Made by a program: the position numbers and the translations under genes. From NCBI RefSeq assembly GCF_046844695.1, contig NZ_CP177354.1:558001-622000 (forward strand): DNA of 64,000 nt, read 5' to 3'. Below are positions 44,211 to 52,643 of this stretch, piece by piece; position 1 is the first letter of the stretch; the number at the start of each line of letters is the position of its first letter. The DNA comes from Pokkaliibacter plantistimulans. GTDB lineage: Bacteria; Pseudomonadota; Gammaproteobacteria; Pseudomonadales; Balneatricaceae. A model generated the notes under the pieces. The model was given only the letters and a program-made list of their open reading frames with translations, did not search any database and had not been told where the DNA came from.

Positions 44211-44458
44211 TCGTCACTCGTGCCGATGTGACACCTCTGGTCATAGTCATAGGAGTCCTGGAATCCTCCTTTCCTCTTTTTCTTTCGACGTTGATAACTG
44301 CTCTCCCTACTGCCAGCTACGGCGCTCTTGCGAACCCGAGCCAGGCGAAAAATACCCAGGATCACCAACAACACAAGTGCCATACCTGGCTTATGGGCAG
44401 CGACAACCAGCCCCAGGATGAGCAGAATCAGAAGCCCTATATTCGCCAGATGCCGCAT
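44207..44458 (-). CDS. Small membrane protein, unknown
   Basis: An 83-aa protein starting MRHLANIGLLILLILGLVVA, with GGGAGAAG seven bases before the ATG. Two hydrophobic segments (residues ~5-22 and ~26-42) are followed by a strongly basic tail (QRRKKKRKGG). I do not recognise a family. It is convergent with the SAM-like gene. A longer reading upstream lacks any character and would cross the activator box at 44508. Confidence 0.55.
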   Translation of the reverse strand: MRHLANIGLLILLILGLVVAAHKPGMALVLLVILGIFRLARVRKSAVAGSRESSYQRRKKKRKGGFQDSYDYDQRCHIGTSDD

Positions 44459-44507
44459 CAACTTCTCCCTTCTACAAAGTTCCTTCATCTCAATTATTGA
44501 CCTATGC

Positions 44508-44526
44508 GCCCAAAAAGGGCAGTTCC
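44508..44526 (+). promoter_or_regulatory. Activator box 1 of the island regulon
   Basis: GCCC-AAAAA-GGGCA-GTTCC. One of five related sites (47522, 52600, 55513, 57413). It lies upstream of the small-gene operon starting at 44693, at a longer distance than the others because a hairpin leader intervenes. Confidence 0.65.
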
Positions 44527-44692
44527 AGCGAGTATCCCCCGACGCCTTGGCTGTTACAGTGTTCACAACTTCAGCCTCTGGCTGAGTGAGCGCGATAGCT
44601 GGTCGCCAAAAACAAACAGCAAACTTAAATCCTTCCCTTAACCGGGGGTTCTCCGGTTAAGGGAGAACCCTCAAAGAAATTTGAGGTGTTGT

Positions 44693-44947
44693 ATGTCAAA
44701 AATCGAAGTTAACGGTCTGATTCTGCCACTTAATGATGCGCATGTTCATCAACGGCGTGGGGTAACAGCCGCTAGAACTGAATCTGGCGAACCACTTCAT
44801 ATCACCGTATTGCGGTGTCTTGATGGTCGTCATACGAAAACTTACTGCGGATTGGCGAGAGCTGATAACTCAGAAGACTTCGTGAAAATCATGGAATGGG
44901 GTGACAAATTTGAACCAATCGCAGATTGGTTCAATATCGTCCAATAA
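44693..44947 (+). CDS. Small protein of unknown function (84 aa)
   Basis: Starts MSKIEVNGLILPLNDAHV after GAGGTG. No family recognised; the sequence is soluble, with a central VLRCLDGRHTKTYCGLAR. The leader holds a strong hairpin CTTAACCGG/CCGGTTAAG (about 44637-44661). The next two genes have similar GC-rich hairpins in front of their ribosome sites, so the three probably form one transcript with a hairpin in each gap. It may belong to the activator-controlled regulon through the box at 44508. Confidence 0.6.
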   Translation: MSKIEVNGLILPLNDAHVHQRRGVTAARTESGEPLHITVLRCLDGRHTKTYCGLARADNSEDFVKIMEWGDKFEPIADWFNIVQ

Positions 44948-45025
44948 TTCCTTTCCTATCCCGTAACCGGGGTTCACCGGTTACGCGGTGTAGCCCCTTC
45001 AATTCCAAATTAATTGGAGGTGTTT

Positions 45026-45343
45026 ATGTACTTTTCCACTTTCGTTTTGATCATGATTGTTACCGTTGGCGTCATTGCTTTCGGAGCTTCCATCGTTGCC
45101 AAGCTATTAAACGCGGCGTCGATGGCGGTATATCGGTCCTTGAGAAAAACGCGGCCCGTACGGGTCGTCAGTCCGCTGGCTACTGTCAGCAGTTCATTGA
45201 ACGGAGAATGGTTGAGATCTACCTCCGGTAGCAATCAATCCGGCATTTTCGATGCCATCGAATGCGCGCCGCTTGAAGGGGAACTGGTTTCTGAGCGAGC
45301 TGCAATTGCTTCCAATAAGAAGTTCTTGTCAACCAAGGTGTGA
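45026..45343 (+). CDS. Small single-helix membrane protein (105 aa)
   Basis: Starts MYFSTFVLIMIVTVGVIAFG after GGAGG. One N-terminal membrane helix, then a basic stretch (RSLRKTRPVRVV) and a polar tail. The leader hairpin is GTAACCGG/CCGGTTAC (about 44961-44983). Unknown family. Its place among small island genes suggests an accessory role, possibly in transfer or entry exclusion, but nothing in the sequence proves this. Confidence 0.6.
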   Translation: MYFSTFVLIMIVTVGVIAFGASIVAKLLNAASMAVYRSLRKTRPVRVVSPLATVSSSLNGEWLRSTSGSNQSGIFDAIECAPLEGELVSERAAIASNKKFLSTKV

Positions 45344-45444
45344 ATAACCTTTCAGAACGATAGCCCTTGTTATCTTAAATCACCCTGCCGGGTACTTTGC
45401 CCGGTTGGGCTAAGTCCCGGCTTTTAAACTCTTGGAGAATGAAA

Positions 45445-45714
45445 ATGCTGGGACAAACTAAAATAGAAATCCATCAATTCGACGTATGTGGCCGCGTGTA
45501 TTACCGTGGGGTTAACTACACCGAAAAAGAAGGTGAATTAGCTGTTGAAACTGTAGAGGCTTCTTCTCATGATGAGGCTGAAAAGATGTTTAAAAGCTTA
45601 CAGGATGAGCACGCTTGTGAGTGTAATCGGACTGTTGAGCGCGTCGATATCACTTTCACTATTGACTTGACGATAGCTGAAAGCGACAACGATGAACCGT
45701 ACTTAGTGATTTAA
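45445..45714 (+). CDS. Small acidic protein of unknown function (89 aa)
   Basis: Starts MLGQTKIEIHQFDVCGRVYY. An ATG two codons earlier is too close to GGAG, so the second is preferred. The protein is acidic with an AVETVEASSHDEAEKMFKSL segment, reminiscent of small plasmid-borne proteins that bind or mimic nucleic acid, but no family can be named. The leader hairpin CCGGGTACTTTGCCCGG precedes it. A bidirectional terminator follows. Confidence 0.55.
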   Translation: MLGQTKIEIHQFDVCGRVYYRGVNYTEKEGELAVETVEASSHDEAEKMFKSLQDEHACECNRTVERVDITFTIDLTIAESDNDEPYLVI

Positions 45715-45724
45715 TCGTTAATAA

Positions 45725-45757
45725 CAACAAAGGGCCAGTTCGTCTGGCCCTTTGTTA
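45725..45757. terminator. Bidirectional terminator
   Basis: AACAAAGGGCCAG / CTGGCCCTTTGTT with a 5-nt loop, ATTT after it on the plus strand and TTGTT on the minus. It serves the small-gene operon (plus) and the 52-aa gene (minus), whose last codons enter it. Confidence 0.85.
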
Positions 45758-45913
45758 TTTCTGGGAAGAGGAAATGTCTGAATCAGCTTTATGATCCTGT
45801 TTGGCCGTTGTCTGCTTATCCACGATGCGGAGCATCACTGATGCCTTGTGTTTGGCCTCGGCTACAACTTCGGGTTTCTCCTGCTCCAAGAGTTGCTCTA
45901 GTGTTCTTGCCAC
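45755..45913 (-). CDS. 52-aa small protein, XRE-N-terminus-like
   Basis: GTG start with GAGG seven bases before it. The product begins MARTLEQLLEQEKPEVV, like the first helix of several XRE-type antitoxins and plasmid repressors, but it is too short for a helix-turn-helix. The tail is polar (QTTAKQDHKADSDISSSQK). It could be a truncated antitoxin or an intact small regulator. Convergent with the gene at 45445. Confidence 0.45.
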   Translation of the reverse strand: MARTLEQLLEQEKPEVVAEAKHKASVMLRIVDKQTTAKQDHKADSDISSSQK

Positions 45914-45978
45914 TGGAATACCTCGCTAGTTTGGTTAAAATCTGATTATAGAACGTTTGGATAGAGAGGATGAGTATC

Positions 45979-46089
45979 ATGGATGCATTCACAATTGCCA
46001 TGCTGAGTTTGCTTGCATTTTTTACCGTGGTGACCTTTGGAAGTTTGTATCTCTATAACAAATCCCGGAAAAACGGTTCTGAGCGTTGA
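45979..46089 (+). CDS. 36-aa single-helix membrane protein
   Basis: MDAFTIAMLSLLAFFTVVTF, then GSLYLYNKSRKNGSER: one membrane helix and a basic tail. GAGAGG lies nine bases before this ATG; an ATG three codons earlier touches the ribosome site. No family known. Divergent from the 52-aa gene. Confidence 0.45.
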   Translation: MDAFTIAMLSLLAFFTVVTFGSLYLYNKSRKNGSER

Positions 46090-46124
46090 AGCACTTGCGT
46101 GACATGTAGCGCACCCACATTGCA

Positions 46125-46520
46125 TCATCTATGAACTTTCACATGTGAAAATTTTCCGTCGGTCATGGCCTCGACCGCCTCTTCATCCAGATCGATACCT
46201 GCCATGGACTGCCCCCTGTAAGTGAATCTGGACCACCCGGCAAGCTGGAACACCCCATGAGGCACCTCGTCATCATCTCCCAACTAGGTACGTAGCCGGA
46301 GATCGACAATCCAATCACCATCGCCCTCCAGTTCAACCCAGCAGTGCGGCGCCACCAGGTCGCCACGTTTCTCGTCTTTCACATAGCCCATGTAGCACCG
46401 ATGTGGGATGTCGGCTATTCGAAGCACGTGGCTGATCACATACGTCATGCCATCACAGTAGAGGCCGGTCTCTTCCAAAGGAAGCAGACCGATCTCCAGG
46501 GCATCATGCCACATGCTCAT
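46125..46520 (-). pseudogene. Transglutaminase-like protein with in-frame amber stop
   Basis: From ATG 46520 (ATGA overlap with the lipoprotein stop) the frame has YCDGMTYVISHVLRI, APHCWVELEGDGDW and VDLRLRT: a Cys-His-Asp triad pattern of the transglutaminase-like superfamily. A TAG at 46284-46286 then stops it. The same frame continues after the TAG with LGDDDEVPHGVFQLAGW and onward for 40 more residues to TGA at 46125. The stop falls where relatives of this pattern have a Trp (TGG to TAG), as far as I recall them. The triad lies before the stop, so a shortened product might retain activity. Function unknown; it may process the adjacent lipoprotein. Confidence 0.55.
46134..46153. promoter_or_regulatory. 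Palindrome AACTTTCACATGTGAAAATT
   Basis: Differs by one base from the perfect 20-bp palindrome at 55464-55483. The two copies flank the transfer-gene block. Operator candidate for an unidentified island repressor. Confidence 0.5.
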
Positions 46521-47392
46521 CCTGGATCCGGTGTGATGAATAGTTCCGCCTTCCCTGCTGTCAGGATCACCGGAGCAGTGTAGCCGCCGGTGTCCAGCTT
46601 TTGCGATGCAACGAAGATGAATGCCCATGACGGAAGCTCCCGACTGATGCCTGCAAGCAACTGGGTCTTGTCTAGGTTGGAATCTTTGGGGATGTTCACC
46701 TTTATGCGGGAGTAATCGGCTTCATCATTTGCGTAGAAGCCATAGCCATTTTGCCCGGCCATCAGGAAATCAGGCACTTTTCGTGGCTCTTCCGTGGGTG
46801 CATACACGGTCGTGGCCACGTAACAGGATTGGTCATAGTCTCGATTGGCACTTTCCCAGTCAGGGCAACCATGTTCGGGATCGACAATTCGCACCGAGGA
46901 AAAAATGTACTCCGACATTAGAGGAAAGTCCTGATGTAGGTTCCTGTTATCGACAACATATTTGACATGCGCTTGCCGTAAGGTCTTCTCTATACCATCG
47001 AGCAGAGTACTCGACATCAGTTCCCAGGCTTCTCTGGCATTACCTGCTTTTGTTTCCGGAAGCCAGCCAAATACGCTATCTCGCTCCATAACGCCCTTTG
47101 GTGTAAAGGCACTGGTCAGCAAGCCCAAGCCCAGTGACTTGCCCCAGTCTAATCCAAGCCCATGTCCGGAATTGAACAGCAGTGCGTCACCCGAGATATC
47201 CCATCCCTTGCTGATAACACCGTCTCGCTGCTCCCTGGGGATGTCGTAATCCCTTGCGTCGTAGAGGCCTCCGGCCTGGGCCAAGTTGTAGGCGCGGCTA
47301 TGGTCTCCCTTGTATTGGTAGCTGTTTGTCGTCGTTGCGCAGCCAGAAGCCAGTCCAACTGCAAAAAATATTAAGGTTAGTTTTTTCGTCAT
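46517..47392 (-). CDS. Predicted lipoprotein of unknown function
   Basis: A 291-aa protein with a lipoprotein signal: KKLTLIFFAVGLASGC, lipobox LASGC with Cys about residue 18. AGGAG lies eight bases before the ATG. The mature domain has the features TSAFTPKGVMERDSVFGWLP and ELPSWAFIFVASQ, no known family. It is co-translated with the transglutaminase-like pseudogene and divergent from traG across a 208-bp region that includes an activator box. It is probably an outer-membrane or periplasmic accessory factor of the island. Confidence 0.65.
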   Translation of the reverse strand: MTKKLTLIFFAVGLASGCATTTNSYQYKGDHSRAYNLAQAGGLYDARDYDIPREQRDGVISKGWDISGDALLFNSGHGLGLDWGKSLGLGLLTSAFTPKGVMERDSVFGWLPETKAGNAREAWELMSSTLLDGIEKTLRQAHVKYVVDNRNLHQDFPLMSEYIFSSVRIVDPEHGCPDWESANRDYDQSCYVATTVYAPTEEPRKVPDFLMAGQNGYGFYANDEADYSRIKVNIPKDSNLDKTQLLAGISRELPSWAFIFVASQKLDTGGYTAPVILTAGKAELFITPDPG

Positions 47393-47521
47393 CACGGAAT
47401 CTCCTATAGCAATAAAATTATGCTGCCATAGTTCTTATAAATGACAAGAATATGCAGACTTATTATTGAAAAATGGAGATATGTTCTGAACGGGCAATGA
47501 TTGAGATGATTGTGTAAAACA

Positions 47522-47540
47522 CCGAAATTGGGCAGTTATA
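47522..47540 (+). promoter_or_regulatory. Activator box 2, upstream of traG
   Basis: CCG-AAATT-GGGCA-GTT. The GGGCA ends 66 bp before the traG ATG, like the traN, rep and xis boxes (69-72 bp). Confidence 0.7.
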
Positions 47541-47600
47541 GAGTCGTGGTAAAAAGGATTGCTCGAATAGGCTATCTCCAAACTTCGGGAGAATGTGCCT

Positions 47601-50600
47601 ATGTTTACCATTCACTCTATCGGGGATTCAGCATTCTTGGAGCAAATCCTGATTGCGGTGTCCATGATCACTGGTACCGGGGACTTCGAGAAAATGGTCA
47701 GCATTGGCTTGCTGCTCGGTGTTCTCATCATCTGTATCCAGTCAGTTTTTCAGGGAGCAAAACAAATCAACTTCCAGCAGGTCTTGCTGGGCTGGGTCAT
47801 CTATGCCTGCTCCTTTGGACCGACCACGACAGTAGCCATTGAAGACGCCTATACAGGCGAGGTGCGTGTTGTTGCCAACGTCCCTATGTTGGTTGGGTTT
47901 GCGGGCGGGATGATCTCCAACGTGGGATACACCATTACCAACCTCTTCGAGACCGGATACGGGGTCATCGTACCGAACGTTACGGAAAGCCACTTCTCGG
48001 AGACTTTGAAGCTGCTGAATGACGTTCGCAGAAGAGCTTATGATACCGGTGTCTTCACCGCCCTCAATGCGGCCAATGGCGGTGGATACGTCGATGTGCG
48101 CCTGTCCTGGAACAACTACATCCGTGAATGCACACTGACCAAAGTTGACCTTAAACTGATGTCTCTGGATGAACTCATGAATCGTCCTACCGAGACAGCA
48201 CTTCGGTTTAACTCCCAGCTCTATGGGACTCGCCTTTACCTTTCTGCGGGTAATCCTGATGGGGCTGATTACACCTGCACTAACGGGTGGGTCGCCATCA
48301 GTAACGCCACTGCAAACTTGAATAGCCCTGTGGTGGTTGACGCCTTGAACAACTTGCTGGGAATCGATACCAGTGCCGGCGATGACGCCATCACCAAAAT
48401 CGGCGATTCGCTGCAAGCTATGGGAGCTTCGACAACATCATCCATCGATTATTTGAAGGCAGCCGTGCTGGAACCCCTTTATTACGAGGCAGCCGCTGGT
48501 CGCTATCAGGACTTACAGGACTACGGCTCCGCGCTGATGATTAACCAGGCCATTCAGCAGCGGAATACCCAGTGGGCGGCGGAACAGTCCATGTTCATGA
48601 CGGTGGTTCGTCCAATGTTGACCTTCTTCGAAGGGTTTATCTACGCCATCACTCCGATCATTGCCTTTATCATCGTAATGGGGAGTTTTGGTCTCCAACT
48701 GGCGGGCAAGTATGTACAGACCATCCTTTGGATTCAGCTTTGGATGCCAGTTCTGTCCATTATCAACTTGTTTGTTCACACGGCGGCATCCAAGGAGGTG
48801 TCCAGCCTGAGTGGCGCCGGACTGGACTCGATGTATGCGTTGTCATCGACAGGTGATGTGCTGCAACACTGGATCGCAACGGGTGGGATGTTGGCCGCTG
48901 CTACGCCGATCATTTCCTTGTTCATCGTCACTGGTAGCACCTATGCGTTTACTAGCCTTGCCTCACGAATCAATGGCGGCGACCACGTAAACGAGAAAAT
49001 GCAAACGCCTGATCTTCTGCAGCAAGATCCGATAATGAAAGGTCAGCCAGCGTTCTCGTATAACCAGTTCAGCGGTACCATGGCTTCAGGAGCTGAGTCG
49101 CTTGTCGATAAGGTGAACATCGGACAAACCCTGAGTTCAGTGGTTAGCAGCAGCCAGGCCGCATCCGCCCAAGCTACGCGGAATTTCTCCGAACAGCTCT
49201 CAAACTCGGTTTTCTCCGGGGCATCTGCCGAGCAGAGTTACGCTAGGTTGCAGGGGCTGGGCCAAACCCTTAGGGCATCCGATTCGAGTCAGGCTAAGGC
49301 AATTTACGGTCAGGCTCAGGATTACGCACGGCAGTACGGATTGTCGGAAACACATACTGATGCCATAGCTGGTGCCATAGCTATGAAGGCTTCAGGATCT
49401 GCTGATGCAGGTAAGCTTGCTGCGGTGATGGGCGGGCCAATAGGTCGAATTGCTGCTGCGTCGGGAGCAGTTGGCAAAGACGCGCCATTGAAAGTACAGG
49501 GAGATATTTCGGGGTCTGCTGAGTCCAGGACGACGGATCAGCGTCAGCAACTGACCACGGATCTAGACAAGCTGACAAAGAATTTGGGCATTTCCAAGGA
49601 TGATTCCGCAGCGTTGACCCAAGATCTGGCGCGACAAACCAACACCGAGTCAGGCCAGCGGTTCACTAATTCATTGGGTGAGGAACAACGCGAGCAACTT
49701 TCCCTATCCGCGACACAAGCCGTTAGCGCTCAAAATACGTATCAGCGCCTTTCCTCCGCTCAAAGCTCAATTGGCACGGCCAGTCAAATGGATATGCGGG
49801 CATTGGCCGCCTCTTCCGTTGGTAGTCCAGCCGCAAGCACCGTGTTACAGAATGGGATGCGTATGGCGTCGCCTGAGACTCGTCAGGCCGCTGCCGAAAA
49901 AGCACGGTTCTATCAGGCATTGGGAATGGATTCCGCGCAGGCGTTAGCCGGTGGGCAAATTTACGCGCTTTTGAACTCCGGCAAGGGAGCCGAGCAGACT
50001 GTTGCGGCTGAGGCTATCTCGGCGGCTACTGGTGGTGTCGTCACACAGGGTGTGGGGCGGTTTAACGAGAACCAGTTGCTTGTCCAGCAAGCTCCGGCAA
50101 TCACCGGCCTTTCCAACACTCAGCGACTCCAAGACCCCAGTCGTATGAACGAGAGGCAGCGTACCCAAGCCTATGGCAGTGTGCCTGGCGGAGAGGCGGT
50201 TTTCCAGCAGCATGACAAGAATATGAGCCGAGTACAGGACGTTCATGCCAATCAAAAGGAGTCGTTCCAGGATGAGCGATTGGGGTCACTAAGAACGCAG
50301 ATAATGAACTCCAACGTAGAATCATCCACCGCATCCAATATCTTTGCCTCGTCCGATGGGGCTGGTCGATTCTTCGACAAGATCGTTGGCGGCTCAGGGG
50401 TGGCCATGGATGGATTCTCAAATGACTTTGCCAACTCGATGAACCAACTGGCACGGATGACGCCCGAGCAGCGCGATCAGTTTATTGCCGACGCACACAA
50501 GGGAGATCAGTACATCAAAGATCAGTATGGCCTTCCAGGGTTCCTGGCTACTGGTGCGGCCAACCTGGGTAGGGACATTATCGGAGCAGGAGTTTCCGGT

Positions 50601-51038
50601 TTCTATGCAGCCAAGGAATGGCTCACCGGGAAATCGGACCTATCCGAGGCGGCCAAGGGCATGTCGGTTCGCGAGCGTGGTATGTTCTTCGCGGCAGCGT
50701 TTGCTAGTGCGAGCGAAGCAGGTGCAGAGCATGCGCAGGCCTTTGTTCAGCAGTACGGAGATGAGTTTCGTAATTTGGCCATGCAGACCGCGATACAAGA
50801 GCATGGCCTCCATTCGAATGCGGGTGCACGGTTGTTTGCCTCATCCATCTTGGGCGCAAGCGATGGAAAGGAACAGGAATATCGGGCTCAACTCCGGAGT
50901 GAAATGGGCGATGACGCCTTGGCGAACAAAACAGCGGATATCATTGAGTCAGCAGCTGGGGCTGGACGAGAACAGGCCGGGGGTTATCTGGCTCCAGTTT
51001 CGCGTTATTTTGTTGTTAAGCAAGGAGGTGGTTCATGA
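47601..51038 (+). CDS. traG: Conjugal transfer mating-pair stabilisation protein TraG
   Basis: A 1145-aa F-type TraG. The N-terminal ~450 residues hold several membrane segments (VSIGLLLGVLIICIQSVF; ITPIIAFIIVMGSFGLQLAG), typical of the pilus-assembly domain. The C-terminal ~600 residues are a long helical, Gln/Ser/Ala-rich periplasmic region, as in F TraG, which also carries entry exclusion. ATG 47601 with GGGAG nine bases before; a GTG two codons earlier is too close. No TraH or other pore gene accompanies it. In SGI1 a TraG homologue replaces that of the helper plasmid and evades its entry exclusion. Confidence 0.9.
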   Translation: MFTIHSIGDSAFLEQILIAVSMITGTGDFEKMVSIGLLLGVLIICIQSVFQGAKQINFQQVLLGWVIYACSFGPTTTVAIEDAYTGEVRVVANVPMLVGFAGGMISNVGYTITNLFETGYGVIVPNVTESHFSETLKLLNDVRRRAYDTGVFTALNAANGGGYVDVRLSWNNYIRECTLTKVDLKLMSLDELMNRPTETALRFNSQLYGTRLYLSAGNPDGADYTCTNGWVAISNATANLNSPVVVDALNNLLGIDTSAGDDAITKIGDSLQAMGASTTSSIDYLKAAVLEPLYYEAAAGRYQDLQDYGSALMINQAIQQRNTQWAAEQSMFMTVVRPMLTFFEGFIYAITPIIAFIIVMGSFGLQLAGKYVQTILWIQLWMPVLSIINLFVHTAASKEVSSLSGAGLDSMYALSSTGDVLQHWIATGGMLAAATPIISLFIVTGSTYAFTSLASRINGGDHVNEKMQTPDLLQQDPIMKGQPAFSYNQFSGTMASGAESLVDKVNIGQTLSSVVSSSQAASAQATRNFSEQLSNSVFSGASAEQSYARLQGLGQTLRASDSSQAKAIYGQAQDYARQYGLSETHTDAIAGAIAMKASGSADAGKLAAVMGGPIGRIAAASGAVGKDAPLKVQGDISGSAESRTTDQRQQLTTDLDKLTKNLGISKDDSAALTQDLARQTNTESGQRFTNSLGEEQREQLSLSATQAVSAQNTYQRLSSAQSSIGTASQMDMRALAASSVGSPAASTVLQNGMRMASPETRQAAAEKARFYQALGMDSAQALAGGQIYALLNSGKGAEQTVAAEAISAATGGVVTQGVGRFNENQLLVQQAPAITGLSNTQRLQDPSRMNERQRTQAYGSVPGGEAVFQQHDKNMSRVQDVHANQKESFQDERLGSLRTQIMNSNVESSTASNIFASSDGAGRFFDKIVGGSGVAMDGFSNDFANSMNQLARMTPEQRDQFIADAHKGDQYIKDQYGLPGFLATGAANLGRDIIGAGVSGFYAAKEWLTGKSDLSEAAKGMSVRERGMFFAAAFASASEAGAEHAQAFVQQYGDEFRNLAMQTAIQEHGLHSNAGARLFASSILGASDGKEQEYRAQLRSEMGDDALANKTADIIESAAGAGREQAGGYLAPVSRYFVVKQGGGS

Positions 51039-51424
51039 ATACCGCGCTGGTCCAATTGAAACTTCGTGAACGCCAGCTTCAGGACGAACTGGAACAGGTA
51101 TGGGCAAGCATGGATAGCATGCTGGAAGCTCATGAAGTACGTGGCCCCATCACTCCAATCTTGGTCATCAATACACTGAAACTGATGATGCTGGAAGGAT
51201 ACGGGGATTGGCTTGTAACTCCAGTGGAGCGAACTGGTAATGTCCTGGTGACCAGCGCTGAAGCCTTAAAGGTCTCCAGTGAGGAAACCGGTATTTGTCC
51301 GTATTTATTGAGGGGAACGCTTAGTCGAGCCCAGCGCCGCCCCGTATTAGTTTGCAGGGATGGTAAACTAATCCTTCGTGTTGAAGGCGAATCCTCGGTG
51401 GGATGCCTGAAAGGCACTGCATAA
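51035..51424 (+). CDS. Unknown protein translationally coupled to traG (129 aa)
   Basis: Overlaps the traG stop by 4 bp (ATGA), with AAGGAGGTG before it. The N-terminus is coiled-coil-like (LKLRERQLQDELEQVWASMD), followed by a small folded domain (VINTLKLMMLEGYGDWLVTP). No family recognised. The tight coupling suggests a partner of TraG, perhaps in entry exclusion or pilus stability; this is inference. Confidence 0.65.
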   Translation: MNTALVQLKLRERQLQDELEQVWASMDSMLEAHEVRGPITPILVINTLKLMMLEGYGDWLVTPVERTGNVLVTSAEALKVSSEETGICPYLLRGTLSRAQRRPVLVCRDGKLILRVEGESSVGCLKGTA

Positions 51425-51435
51425 CACCAGTGCTT

Positions 51436-51696
51436 TCAATAAGGGATTCCCTGCCAGTCGGAGCATATATCCGAAGCATCAGGAATGGGAGTGCATACAT
51501 CTTCCTGATCATCAAGGTGTGTTGCTCTCTGAAAATTAACACCTTGTGAACCTGTTTCTCTGGTGTATCTAATCGCAAAAATGGGTATAAGAATAGTTAG
51601 TGGAATCAAGGACAAAATAAGCCCTCCGCTTCCAGCAACTCTGTATGCAACGAACAAAGTTGCCAGCACTATACCCCATTTAAACATTCGCTTCAC
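51436..51696 (-). CDS. Small membrane protein (86 aa)
   Basis: GTG start with GGAGG eight bases before it. MKRMFKWGIVLATLFVAYRV then LILSLIPLTILIPIFAIRY give two membrane segments, with an acidic tail (DDQEDVCTPIPDASDICSDW) containing two Cys. Convergent with the traG-coupled gene. Small two-helix proteins beside traG often act in entry exclusion, which is a possible role here but not shown by sequence. Confidence 0.5.
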   Translation of the reverse strand: MKRMFKWGIVLATLFVAYRVAGSGGLILSLIPLTILIPIFAIRYTRETGSQGVNFQRATHLDDQEDVCTPIPDASDICSDWQGIPY

Positions 51697-51773
51697 ATTG
51701 AAAGCCTCCGATCATTGCAGGGTCAATATTTCATTTTTACCTGAAAGTGCAAACCTTCAAAGCATCAAAAAAT

Positions 51774-51796
51774 AATACTGTAAAATATATAGTATT
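51774..51796. promoter_or_regulatory. Inverted repeat in the promoter of the FlhC-like operon
   Basis: AATACT-N11-AGTATT in AT-rich DNA, 66 bp before the 62-aa gene that heads the flhC-like operon. It may regulate expression of the activator. Confidence 0.4.
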
Positions 51797-51861
51797 TTTG
51801 TGTTGCATGTCTGAGATCTCATGATAGAAAGAAACTTTAATAATATCGTGGGAGATATGTT

Positions 51862-52050
51862 ATGAAGAACACCAAGAATAAAAAACTGGCCTGGTTAGTT
51901 GCGGTCCTCTTTTCCTTGTCTGTCGCGTCGCTGATTACACTTGAAGGGGTAGAGCGAAGCGATTGGTTTTACGCAGCAGCTCTTCCAGCAGTGATAGCGG
52001 CGTTGTGGATGCAATACCGGAATTTGTTCGCCAGTAGCAAGGATGCCTGA
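51862..52050 (+). CDS. 62-aa two-helix membrane protein
   Basis: MKNTKNKKLAWLVAVLFSLS begins the first helix; WFYAAALPAVIAALWMQYR is the second. GGGAG lies eight bases before the ATG. It is 2 bp upstream of the FlhC-like gene and shares its promoter. No resemblance to FlhD. Unknown function. Confidence 0.55.
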   Translation: MKNTKNKKLAWLVAVLFSLSVASLITLEGVERSDWFYAAALPAVIAALWMQYRNLFASSKDA

Positions 52051-52052
52051 CA

Positions 52053-52595
52053 ATGGAGAAATGTACGGATTATAAGTCAGGGTGTTTGGGCCGATGGATA
52101 GCCGCCCGCCATATGGCTCTAGCTGGATATATCACCAAGATCATCATGATTGAGACGGGGCTGACTTACAAACAGGTACGCAGGTTATATCAGGACATCA
52201 AAAACGATGGGTACGAGCTGGAGCCTAGGTCACGTACATTTCGTGGCGGGGCCACCCTGATTCATAACCACACATCTAAGATTCAGGCGTCTCTACTGAT
52301 GCAGCTTTACCGTAATATTGGCGGGGAAGCGATATTAAAGTCGATAGATATCAACGCGCTTAACAAAGCGTTTCGTATGTATCACGCCATTCGTAAAGAG
52401 ATTCCTGGAATGAAAGGTTATCGATGGACTCCTTTTAATATTACCGATGCTTGGTGCTTGGCTGCTGAGTATAGAAGCGGCAATGCTATGCTTGAGGAAT
52501 GTGATCATTGCCAATGCACTTACTTTACCTCAGTTAACCAAAGAACTTGTGTGGAGTGTCCGTTTTGCGTTGCTGATAAGAGTAAAGCCGCGTGA
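52053..52595 (+). CDS. FlhC-like transcriptional activator (SgaC/AcaC/SetC-type)
   Basis: A 180-aa protein with the FlhC layout: an N-terminal helical region (IIMIETGLTYKQVRRLYQDI), the middle AFRMYHAIRKEIPG, and a C-terminal zinc-binding set CDHCQCTYFTSVNQRTCVEC followed by PFC. FlhC-type proteins in mobile elements (SetC, AcaC, SgaC) pair with a FlhD-like partner and switch on transfer genes. No FlhD-like gene is seen here, so the partner may come from a helper plasmid or be dispensable. AAGGA precedes the ATG. It probably binds the five boxes in this island. Confidence 0.8.
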   Translation: MEKCTDYKSGCLGRWIAARHMALAGYITKIIMIETGLTYKQVRRLYQDIKNDGYELEPRSRTFRGGATLIHNHTSKIQASLLMQLYRNIGGEAILKSIDINALNKAFRMYHAIRKEIPGMKGYRWTPFNITDAWCLAAEYRSGNAMLEECDHCQCTYFTSVNQRTCVECPFCVADKSKAA

Positions 52596-52599
52596 TTTT

Positions 52600-52618
52600 C
52601 CGCAATTGGGCAGCTTGG
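52600..52618 (+). promoter_or_regulatory. Activator box 3, upstream of traN
   Basis: CCG-CAATT-GGGCA-GCTT, 5 bp after the FlhC-like stop. GGGCA ends 69 bp before the traN ATG. Confidence 0.7.
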
Positions 52619-52643
52619 CGGAGGAGGTTTATTACTTAAGGCT

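Noticed and set aside
44104..44585. Several plus-strand frames overlapping the small minus-strand membrane gene
   Set aside because: The minus frame has a good ribosome site and membrane-protein character; the plus frames do not.
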